Of a stretch of 33,647 nt of DNA, positions 14,585-21,849 are shown in pieces. Below the pieces are notes generated by a model. It made no database searches. It saw only the letters and a program-made list of their open reading frames with translations, and had not been told where the DNA came from. The stretch lies in the NCBI GenBank assembly GCA_024231695.1, contig JAAEQF010000867.1, positions 1 to 33,647 of the forward strand, given 5' to 3'. Origin of the DNA: FCB group bacterium (lineage in GTDB: Bacteria; Zixibacteria; MSB-5A5; GN15; JAAZOE01). A program made the translations under genes and the position numbers. The number at the start of each line of letters is the position of its first letter. Positions within the stretch are counted from its first letter, which is position 1.

Positions 14585-16333
14585 ATGCCTAGTCGAAGAC
14601 AAGATCTTGGTCCGACAAGTTCGGTGGTCAGCACTTCCGCCGTTTGCGAACTGGTCGTTGACGGTAAGAAGACAGCTTATGATATTTCAGGCATTGTCTT
14701 GGAACAGTTTATTGACAATCATCATGTCCTAAAAATTAAAATTCGAGGTGTGGGTCAGGAAACCGGAGATCAGGATTTCGGATCGGCCATGCCCTATACG
14801 TCATATTTGGGGAAATCCATATCCCTGACCATCAAACCCGAGGGACACGTTGTCGATGCCGCCCGGGAATTGGGATTTATCGGTATTATAACCAAAATCG
14901 ATCTGGATAACAGCATCGACGCCATCAACCAGACTACAATCACGGCTCACAGCCCGACTCTGGCCATGGACGGGGCCAAACATAATGCTTTTTATCACGA
15001 CCAAAGTGCCTCCGACGTCATCGGAGCAATTCTGCGCAATTACCCCATGACCCTGGGCAAGACGGAGTCGGCTTCGGGAAGTATGAAATTCAGCGTCCAG
15101 TACCGTGAAACCGATTATGAATATGTCATGCGACTGGCCGGCGGCTGTGAAATGTTTGCATTTTACGAAGGCAAAGAATTTCGTCTGGTCAAAGCCTCCT
15201 CGGCCGACACCGAGGAACTGGCCTGGCGGGAAACACTCGGATCGTTTTCCCTTGGCCTTGGCACCACTGCCTCTGAATTCAACGCCCGGACCTATAATTA
15301 CGAACAGAAAAAGACGTTCGGTCAGGATACCAAATCACTGACTCAGCAGGCATCTCTGTCGGATATATCCAAACTGTCACCCGATGCCTCCAAGAAGGTT
15401 TACCCCGATTCGGGAGTTTCGCAAGCCGCTACATCGGTAGCCGATGCCCAATCGTTGGATAAAATCCTGCAACGCGAAAAAAGCCGGGCCATGGGTCGTA
15501 TGATACGCTGTACGGGCCAATCCAATGTTCCGGCCGTAGCTGTCGGACATTGTGTTAAAGTCAAAGGGATGGATCAGATAGACGGCGTTTATTGGATATT
15601 ATCGGTTAAGCATGTTTTTGACGAATCAAGCGCCTACCAAAACACTTTTACCTGTACTCCGCTTGATATAGCCTTCCCCCAACCGCAATCGGCCCGCCGA
15701 ACCGAATCGCATTTACAAAGCGCGGTCGTAGTCAACAATGTCGATCCGGACGGTCTGGGAAGAGTCAAAGTCAAGTTCCCATGGAATGACAGCGACGAAA
15801 CTCCCTGGTTACGTATTGCTGTACCTCATGCCGGACAGGATCGGGGCTGGTCAAGCCTGCCTGAGATTGATGACGAGGTTTTGGTCGGATATGAACAGGG
15901 CAGTCCCGATTTACCGATAGTTATTGGCGCTCTCTACAACAAGGACAACAAGCCTCACCCCGACACCGGCGACGATGAAAACAATATCAAGATGTTCATG
16001 ACCCGCTGCGGCCATAAGATCGTTCTCGACGACACCGACGGCGAAGAAAAAATAAGCATCATTACCAAAGATGACAAAAATGCCGTCGTTATGGATGTGG
16101 CCGCGCCTTCTATCAGCATTAAAAGTGAGGGTGATATCGGCATCGAAGCTAAAGGCGACCTCAGCCTTAAAGGAGCCAATGTCAATATCGAATCCGAGAT
16201 GGATACCAAACTCAAAGTCGGCATCAGCTATGAAGAAGAGATCGGCGTGAACTTCAAATCCAAGGGCGGCGGGATTTACGACATGGAAGGATTAGTGGTC
16301 ACTATAAAAGGGCAAGTAATTAATTTGAACTGA
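14585..16333 (+). CDS. vgrG: VgrG/TssI spike protein
   Basis: Trimeric spike at the tip of the tube, 582 residues, without a toxin extension. The N-terminal gp27-like part covers about 1-370 (FIGIITKIDLDN, FYHDQSASDVI, YRETDYEYVMRLAGG). The gp5 OB-fold domain follows with VVNNVDPDGLGRVKVKFPW, then TPWLRIAVPHAG, WSSLPEIDDEVLVGYEQG and PIVIGALYNKDNKP. The C-terminus is a beta-helix of short repeats (ISIKSEGDIGIEAKGDLSLKG and so on) that would receive a PAAR tip such as the one at the left edge. The start is an ATG with weak upstream pairing, located behind the hairpin. tssE follows after six bases. The overall arrangement resembles VgrGs of Bacteroidota. Confidence 0.93.
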   Translation: MPSRRQDLGPTSSVVSTSAVCELVVDGKKTAYDISGIVLEQFIDNHHVLKIKIRGVGQETGDQDFGSAMPYTSYLGKSISLTIKPEGHVVDAARELGFIGIITKIDLDNSIDAINQTTITAHSPTLAMDGAKHNAFYHDQSASDVIGAILRNYPMTLGKTESASGSMKFSVQYRETDYEYVMRLAGGCEMFAFYEGKEFRLVKASSADTEELAWRETLGSFSLGLGTTASEFNARTYNYEQKKTFGQDTKSLTQQASLSDISKLSPDASKKVYPDSGVSQAATSVADAQSLDKILQREKSRAMGRMIRCTGQSNVPAVAVGHCVKVKGMDQIDGVYWILSVKHVFDESSAYQNTFTCTPLDIAFPQPQSARRTESHLQSAVVVNNVDPDGLGRVKVKFPWNDSDETPWLRIAVPHAGQDRGWSSLPEIDDEVLVGYEQGSPDLPIVIGALYNKDNKPHPDTGDDENNIKMFMTRCGHKIVLDDTDGEEKISIITKDDKNAVVMDVAAPSISIKSEGDIGIEAKGDLSLKGANVNIESEMDTKLKVGISYEEEIGVNFKSKGGGIYDMEGLVVTIKGQVINLN

Positions 16334-16339
16334 TAGCTT

Positions 16340-16714
16340 ATGGAATATCTGGCATTACCGTTTGTCTTAAGACAGGGATACCTGGATACGGCCGACATTC
16401 TCGAATCGATAACCTATTCGGTCGGTTTACTTCTCAGTTCCCGCCCGGGCAGTATGCCCTTCGATCCCGAATACGGTTGCGATATTTGGGACAAGGAATA
16501 CTCCGATCTCCACTCCACCAACAAGGCCGAGGTCCGGTCCAGCCTTCGCAACGCCATCGATCGTTATGAAAAACGACTCTACAACGTTTCGGTTTCGTTT
16601 ACCGGCATTGATAAAGCCACTTCGCAAATTCTGGGAATAAACATCAAGGTTACCGGGAATTATCGCGAAGATGATGAGGAAAAACGATTCGAGGCCAAGT
16701 ATCGAGTAGGCTGA
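16340..16714 (+). CDS. tssE: TssE, gp25-like baseplate wedge protein
   Basis: Baseplate component of the gp25/lysozyme-like family, without lysozyme activity; 124 residues, typical size. The key signature is present: a helix LESITYSVGLLLSSRPGSMPF followed by PEYGCDIWD (the family's R-x-G-x-x-x-x-P-x-x-G-x-x-L/I pattern), then a helix EVRSSLRNAIDRYEKRL and final strands (NVSVSFTGID, GINIKVTGNY). It starts six bases after vgrG stops and is followed by tssF, so it sits within the baseplate gene run. Confidence 0.88.
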   Translation: MEYLALPFVLRQGYLDTADILESITYSVGLLLSSRPGSMPFDPEYGCDIWDKEYSDLHSTNKAEVRSSLRNAIDRYEKRLYNVSVSFTGIDKATSQILGINIKVTGNYREDDEEKRFEAKYRVG

Positions 16715-16746
16715 GATTGCCGGGCAATTGACAGGAAGAAGGAAAC

Positions 16747-18411
16747 GTGGATAAATTCAGATCAAAAGAACAAATCTTCGATGATATGCACCGGGAACTG
16801 CGGTCTTTTAATCCTGATATCCCCGAATCGCCCGACCGGCTCGACCCTGTTCTAAAAATACTGCTTCAACTTTATTCGCATCAACTCTCAAACATCGACC
16901 GCCGCGTCGATCAGGTCTGGGACGTGGCCGCCTCCTCTCTCATTCGGTCGCTTTGCCCCGAAAGTATGCGCTGGCCGGTACCGGCTTTCACTCTTTTACG
17001 CTGTGATCCGTCCGATCCTCAAGTGGAAATCGATCCCTACACCAAGTTTTATTACAAGGAATCGCGTGAAGGGGGCCAGACTTTCTATTTTTCAGCCTTG
17101 CGCAAGGAAAAACTGCTGGCCGCTCGCACGGTTCATATTTTCCTCAAAACCGACGACACACTTCTGGATTTATCTCCGATTGCCGGCGATGAAGGTCAGT
17201 CCGCTTCCCACAACCGCCCGTCAATGACCACCGGCGGCACATATCAAGTATATATCGCTGTCGATACCCAGGGATCTGGTGCACAGTTTGCCGACACCTC
17301 CCTGTTTCTGACCGGGCATGCCGATGTTCTGCGGCAGTTACGCTGGGGTTACTGGTATCCCGGTTCACACTACGGCGGCTTTCACGAGGACAGTTCTTTT
17401 TGTCCCGGCCTGACGACTTCGCTGGAACAGATGTTTGACAGCGACGATCAGGATCAGAATTGGGGCGGCCTGCGTAGCGGAGCCGATCTTTTCCGGCCGC
17501 TTCAGGACAATTTTGTGGTTATCCCGGGAAATTTCGCCGCAACTTGGGAAATGGGCCCGCCCGAAACCGGACTGGCCGAAATGATTACTGCCAATGGCCA
17601 TAAATTGGCACAGGAGGCCGGAAATTTTTATTGGTTTCGCATCGATCTGCCCAAAGGCGGCGACAAGACGAAATTGCAGGCTCCATTCGAGGCCAATTTC
17701 AACTGTTTTATTGCCGTCAATAAAAATGAATTGACCCTTTTCAAACATACCGGCGGCAACCGGCTGGTTGAAGTCGAATTGCCCGAAAATATCGGCGCTA
17801 TTCTGGATGTGGTCAGCGCCGTCGATTCGAGCGGACGTGAGTATTATCCCCAGCACCTGCTCTCCGCCGATTCGAACAAGCGGCGCTACACCCTCGAAGA
17901 GCGCGGCGGCAAACTGGTTCTCTGGTTTGACTTTACCGATGATCTGGAATTGCCCCCCGATTCACTGTCCATCGTCTATGCCGTCACGACCGGAACCGAC
18001 GCCAATGGTATCGAAGCCGGTAAGATAACCGAACTTTACGAAAATCATCCCGGTCTTTCAACCGTGTCCAATATTCTTCCGGCCACCGGAGCCATCCCGG
18101 CCAAAACCGAGGAACAGATTCTGGCTGAGGTCTCGGCCCGTTTGCGTAACCGCGACCGCTCGGTCAGTTTCAACGAAATCGCCCGCTGGACCAGGACCTT
18201 TGACCCGCGCATCCTGACCGCCGAATGCCGCAACGGTGTGGAAAGATTCGAGGCTGGCGTCCGGCGTTGTATAATCGTAACCGTGACAATCAAGGACGAT
18301 CAGTTTTACTCCGACGACGAAGTGAATCTGCTTAAAAACCGCCTGCATAGTTTCCTGAAAGCGCGCTCCTCGGTCAATGCCCAGTATCAGGTGGAGATGG
18401 TCAAGCGATGA
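16747..18411 (+). CDS. tssF: TssF baseplate wedge protein
   Basis: Core subunit of the TssEFG wedge, 554 residues (proteobacterial TssF is usually 580-630). The N-terminal region has the TssF layout: DPVLKILLQLYSHQLSNID, then SSLIRSLCPESMRWPVPAFTLLRC, followed by a beta domain with FYYKESREGGQTFYFS. The C-terminal part (EQILAEVSARLRNRDRSVSFNEI, ARWTRTFDPRI, KARSSVNAQYQVEMV) resembles a gp6/baseplate J-like segment. The start is GTG at 16747 with GAAGGAAAC upstream; no better ATG is present. The 3' end overlaps tssG by four bases (ATGA), consistent with coupled production of the two partners. Confidence 0.85.
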   Translation: MDKFRSKEQIFDDMHRELRSFNPDIPESPDRLDPVLKILLQLYSHQLSNIDRRVDQVWDVAASSLIRSLCPESMRWPVPAFTLLRCDPSDPQVEIDPYTKFYYKESREGGQTFYFSALRKEKLLAARTVHIFLKTDDTLLDLSPIAGDEGQSASHNRPSMTTGGTYQVYIAVDTQGSGAQFADTSLFLTGHADVLRQLRWGYWYPGSHYGGFHEDSSFCPGLTTSLEQMFDSDDQDQNWGGLRSGADLFRPLQDNFVVIPGNFAATWEMGPPETGLAEMITANGHKLAQEAGNFYWFRIDLPKGGDKTKLQAPFEANFNCFIAVNKNELTLFKHTGGNRLVEVELPENIGAILDVVSAVDSSGREYYPQHLLSADSNKRRYTLEERGGKLVLWFDFTDDLELPPDSLSIVYAVTTGTDANGIEAGKITELYENHPGLSTVSNILPATGAIPAKTEEQILAEVSARLRNRDRSVSFNEIARWTRTFDPRILTAECRNGVERFEAGVRRCIIVTVTIKDDQFYSDDEVNLLKNRLHSFLKARSSVNAQYQVEMVKR

Positions 18412-19316
18412 CTACCCTTTCCGCTAAAACCATGCCTGATTTGTGCAATCACCGGCATCCGCTTCATTATGCCACGGCTCTCAATTTATTGATTAAATTG
18501 GGTGTGGATCTGTCGCGCGTTCACATCCTGCCGATTGGCAAATATAAGAATTATCAGGGTGAGGTCTTCAAACAGACTCCTGCCGCCGGAAGCAGGATAA
18601 CTCCGGACACTAAATTCGAACTGCATATCGGTTTCTCGGCCGCCATCGATAAATTGCCTTACCAGTTCTTTTACGGTTTGCACAATCGCTTTTCCCGGGG
18701 AACGGGCTGGGAAGATCAATCTCGTCGACTTCTGGCCGCTTTTGACGCCCCGCTCGTCCGGTATCAGGCACGAGCCGTCAACCAAACGCTCAAATTCAAT
18801 TTTGCCCTGCCGGATAAAAACCAGTTAAAGCGATTTTTGGGATTGTTTGATTTTGATCCCGATCAGGACGGCGAATCGGATGATACTTTCACCTGGGCCA
18901 TGTTGCTCCCGGCTTTTCATCGCTGGGCCGGAAATCCGGATGGGGTGGCCGAAATCCTCGAACTCCTCTTTGGGTTCGCTTTCCGCATTGAGGAAAACAT
19001 CCCGGCCGAGTTTGAAATACCGAAAAAAATCCGCTACCATCTGGGCGACAAAACGGGACGGCTTGGACGTGAAACCATACTGGGAAGTTCCTTCTTAGAA
19101 TGCGATTCGACTTACCGGGTAATCATCAGCGGCTTGGACGCGGATGATATCAACCACTTTCGGCCCGGCCAACCACGCCGCCGTAAACTGGACTGGGTAC
19201 TCGGTAACTGCATGCCCGGCTGTTTTGAATATCGTATCTCCTTTGAGATGAAAACCGGGCCAAAACTACAGATAGGAAAAAACACTCGGCTCGGATTTAC
19301 GTCTTATATGAAATAA
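18408..19316 (+). CDS. tssG: TssG baseplate protein with N-terminal PASTA-like domain
   Basis: Wedge partner of TssF, 302 residues. The C-terminal two thirds have TssG character: WAMLLPAFHRWAGNPDG, then GVAEILELLFGFAFRIEE, then HLGDKTGRLGRETILGSSF and a YRVIISGLDADDINHFRPG block, matching the family's LG-x-x-x-LG and FRPG pattern. Residues about 23-76 are additional and look like one PASTA-like unit: a helix ALNLLIKLGVDLSRV, a strand, GEVFKQTPAAGSRI, then a TKFELHIGF strand. PASTA modules usually bind cell-wall material outside the membrane, so one on a cytoplasmic baseplate protein would be a scaffolding use. The gene overlaps tssF by four bases. Calls are by pattern. Confidence 0.8.
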   Translation: MTTLSAKTMPDLCNHRHPLHYATALNLLIKLGVDLSRVHILPIGKYKNYQGEVFKQTPAAGSRITPDTKFELHIGFSAAIDKLPYQFFYGLHNRFSRGTGWEDQSRRLLAAFDAPLVRYQARAVNQTLKFNFALPDKNQLKRFLGLFDFDPDQDGESDDTFTWAMLLPAFHRWAGNPDGVAEILELLFGFAFRIEENIPAEFEIPKKIRYHLGDKTGRLGRETILGSSFLECDSTYRVIISGLDADDINHFRPGQPRRRKLDWVLGNCMPGCFEYRISFEMKTGPKLQIGKNTRLGFTSYMK

Positions 19317-19365
19317 ACGTCCGATAAAAAGGACACCTAAGGAATAGAACATGATGCCATTAGCC

Positions 19366-19394
19366 TTGACAAGCAATTTGAACGGCTATAACTT
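19366..19394 (+). promoter_or_regulatory. Possible internal promoter before tssK
   Basis: The 104-base gap before tssK holds TTGACA (19366-19371) followed by TATAAC after 15 bases or TAACTT after 17. An A+T-rich run with a CCAA / TTGG inverted pair lies downstream near the start codon. Spacing is imperfect, so this is tentative. Confidence 0.3.
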
Positions 19395-19420
19395 CCAATT
19401 ATAAAATTTGGAACAAGATA

Positions 19421-20869
19421 ATGAGTGACTTACGTTTATATTCGGTTAACTGGCAGGACGGCATGCTCATCAACAAGGAGCATCTGGCCGATCAGGAAAA
19501 ATATTTCGAGGATATGGCCCGCTGGTACGCCGCCGGTATCGGCGACGGTTACGGCCTGATTCGAAAATCATCCACCGGCAAACCGGCGCTTAGCCTTAAC
19601 CTGTCGGTTTCCGGCAGCCGTCTGCAGGTGGAAGTGGTCAGGTGTCAGGGAATTACGCCCGATGGAAGCTATATTGACATCGGCGGACCTTATCAGGAAA
19701 TGGTTCGAGGAGAAGTCGAAATCGGCCAGAGCGCGGTACCGGTCTATATCGGCGTCGATACCGAAGCCAAGCAAAGGATCGGCGAGCCTGATCCGGCCGA
19801 GGATGTTCCTCGTCTGCCCTATCTGGTCAATAATTACTCGGTTTATCTTGGCGAAAAACCGAATATCAGCGAAGGTCGCTGTCTGCAGGTGGCCGAATTG
19901 GTAATAAACGGCGGCGAGGTCGCTTATGCGCCCGACTATTTTCCGCCATCGCTGTCCGTGTTCGCCGATGAACGATTGACTGAAAAAGCGGCCGATTACC
20001 GTAACCGCCTCGAAAACCTGCTGGCACTGGCCACTCGCGCATTCAGAGCCACGGCCGTATCCGCTTCGCTGGCCAAGGAAAGTTCTGACCTGCAGGTAGC
20101 CTTTCGGGAAACGATCAACCGTTTTGTTTATCATCTGGCGGCCACGCTGGATGATTTTGTCATCGGCCCCAACGCCGGCCATCCGATCCTTCTGGTCAAC
20201 CATTTCAAAAAGCTTTTCCGCGTCTTCACCACTCTTGTCGGCCTGCATCCGGGACTCAAGGATTTCCTGAACGAAAAGTTTTTCACCCGCGAAATGAAAA
20301 GTGATATCGGCCGCTACCTCTCCTCGGTCGAGAACTTCATCATGACCGCTTATAATCATCAGGATATCGGCCGGCATTTGCAGATGATCGACGAATCTTT
20401 TGAGGGATTGCGTGGAGTCATGGCTTTTCTGGCCCAGACCAAACGAGACGATCTGCAAGACGACGCCATGGCCACCGAGACTATCACCTATTCCGGGCAA
20501 ACCTACCGCAACGTCGATTATGGGACCAACCGGGTGGATCAGGTCGGCGAACTGACTTATCTGGTCATTGAAACGGCCGAACCATGCGCCATGAACGACG
20601 TCGTTATCCTGATTTCCAAGAGCTTGTTTGATGACGGGCAGTGGCGCAGTATGCAGGTCAGGCTGGGTTTGAACGAAGCTCGCGGCCTGGGGGAAACCGA
20701 TCCGGTGGACGTCGATACTATGGCCTTCGCCAACAAAGTCGCCCTGCATCCGCGCGATATGCTCCAATCGTCAGCGGTACGACAGGTAACGCTGATCTTC
20801 AGGGGTGCCCCCGATCCAAGTAAATTTGAAAACCTGAGCCGCGTGGATTTGATCGTCTATTCGGTATAG
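19421..20869 (+). CDS. tssK: TssK, baseplate to membrane-complex connector
   Basis: TssK forms trimers that attach the TssEFG wedges to TssL/TssM. The 482 residues begin with the family opening: VNWQDGMLINKEHLADQEKYFEDM, equivalent to the V-x-W-x-x-G-M-x-L-x-x-x-H-L/F pattern. Then come beta-rich shell segments (RLQVEVVRCQGITPDGSYI, VPVYIGVDTE) and a helical middle (about 185-330, FVYHLAATLDDFV). A C-terminal beta domain (about 350-482, TYRNVDYGTN, VIETAEPCAMNDVVILIS) corresponds to the receptor-binding-like head that contacts the membrane complex. Length is close to the usual 440-450. It heads the tssK-L-M-like triplet. Confidence 0.85.
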   Translation: MSDLRLYSVNWQDGMLINKEHLADQEKYFEDMARWYAAGIGDGYGLIRKSSTGKPALSLNLSVSGSRLQVEVVRCQGITPDGSYIDIGGPYQEMVRGEVEIGQSAVPVYIGVDTEAKQRIGEPDPAEDVPRLPYLVNNYSVYLGEKPNISEGRCLQVAELVINGGEVAYAPDYFPPSLSVFADERLTEKAADYRNRLENLLALATRAFRATAVSASLAKESSDLQVAFRETINRFVYHLAATLDDFVIGPNAGHPILLVNHFKKLFRVFTTLVGLHPGLKDFLNEKFFTREMKSDIGRYLSSVENFIMTAYNHQDIGRHLQMIDESFEGLRGVMAFLAQTKRDDLQDDAMATETITYSGQTYRNVDYGTNRVDQVGELTYLVIETAEPCAMNDVVILISKSLFDDGQWRSMQVRLGLNEARGLGETDPVDVDTMAFANKVALHPRDMLQSSAVRQVTLIFRGAPDPSKFENLSRVDLIVYSV

Positions 20870-20889
20870 CTATAGGAATAGTATATAAG

Positions 20890-21813
20890 GTGGATATCAA
20901 ATCATACATCGATGATCTTTTCGAGTACCTGGACAAGTTCGAAAATCATTACGACGAGTTCAAAACCGAAGCCTTCCTGCAGACCTATAACGGCATCTAT
21001 GCCGTTTTTCAGGCGCTCGGACAGCAGCGCGAACAGGCTATCGAGGTGGACCGTTATTTTCTGGAACGGATCAAGAAAACCCCGATCACATCATCTGACC
21101 TGAGACAGTTGACCATCCAACTGCTGATCACCTTTTTTGAATCGGAAGCCGATATCGACGGTCAGTCCAACAAGGCCTATCTCTATTGCCGCGACCTGCG
21201 TCCGATCAAACGCGACGTAACTTATTTCGAAAGCCATCTGGTACCGACCCTGTTCCGCGAAGGTAGCCTGAACAACAATTTCCCCCTCAATGATTTCATG
21301 CTGAAAGAAATAGCCCGTTATCTGGGAAAATTCGGACGCGGTCTGCAGAACGATTTGAGTCCGGAGAGCTTTGCGGCCATGGATGATTCCATGAAATTTC
21401 TGGAACTGATGCGCCGGCGGCTGATTCTGGGGACCGATCTGGCCGCCGACAGAAACAGTCTCGAATTCCATCTGTTGCGCGTCGATGCTTTCGGTAAAAT
21501 TGGAGCCAAAAGCGTCCTTTTCGACCGCTATCTGACCGAATGGGGATATTTGCGCAAGGACAGCTTCTGGTCCAAAATAAAAAGTTCTCTGGGAGATTTT
21601 TGGGGCAGAATCAAAGGCGCCTTTAAAAGCACACGATACTTCCGACTGGTGACCACTCAGCGACCGGCCGCCTTTTTACTCTATGGCCTCGTAATCGTGT
21701 TCTTCATCCTGTTGGCGATCTATGTGCCCGTCAAGTGGTCCGATTATTCGCAGTCACAACTGGAGAATATGCAGCAGAAAGCATCCGAAGTGCAAAAGGG
21801 TGCAGGGAAATAG
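20890..21813 (+). CDS. Tail-anchored membrane protein in the TssL position
   Basis: A 307-residue protein: about 255 residues of cytoplasmic, helical sequence, then one membrane segment near 258-280 (AAFLLYGLVIVFFILLAIYV) and a short polar tail of about 25 residues. This is the topology of TssL, and the gene order tssK, this gene, TssM-like gene is the order seen in many T6SS loci. I do not recognise the DotU/TssL sequence signature, so homology is unproven; it may be an analogue or a member of another membrane-complex family. It lacks a peptidoglycan-binding extension. The start is GTG (no in-frame ATG nearby), with a weak AGGA at a long distance. The short separation from tssK indicates one transcript. 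Confidence 0.55.
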   Translation: MDIKSYIDDLFEYLDKFENHYDEFKTEAFLQTYNGIYAVFQALGQQREQAIEVDRYFLERIKKTPITSSDLRQLTIQLLITFFESEADIDGQSNKAYLYCRDLRPIKRDVTYFESHLVPTLFREGSLNNNFPLNDFMLKEIARYLGKFGRGLQNDLSPESFAAMDDSMKFLELMRRRLILGTDLAADRNSLEFHLLRVDAFGKIGAKSVLFDRYLTEWGYLRKDSFWSKIKSSLGDFWGRIKGAFKSTRYFRLVTTQRPAAFLLYGLVIVFFILLAIYVPVKWSDYSQSQLENMQQKASEVQKGAGK

Positions 21814-21849
21814 TCGTCAATCGGATAATTTAAGGCATGCGATGTTGAT

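Noticed and set aside
19568..20767. Long open frame of 399 codons on the minus strand, opposite tssK
   Set aside because: It is fully antisense to a well-supported gene, has no ribosome site, no recognisable domain and His/Gln/Ile-rich composition typical of a mirror of coding sequence.
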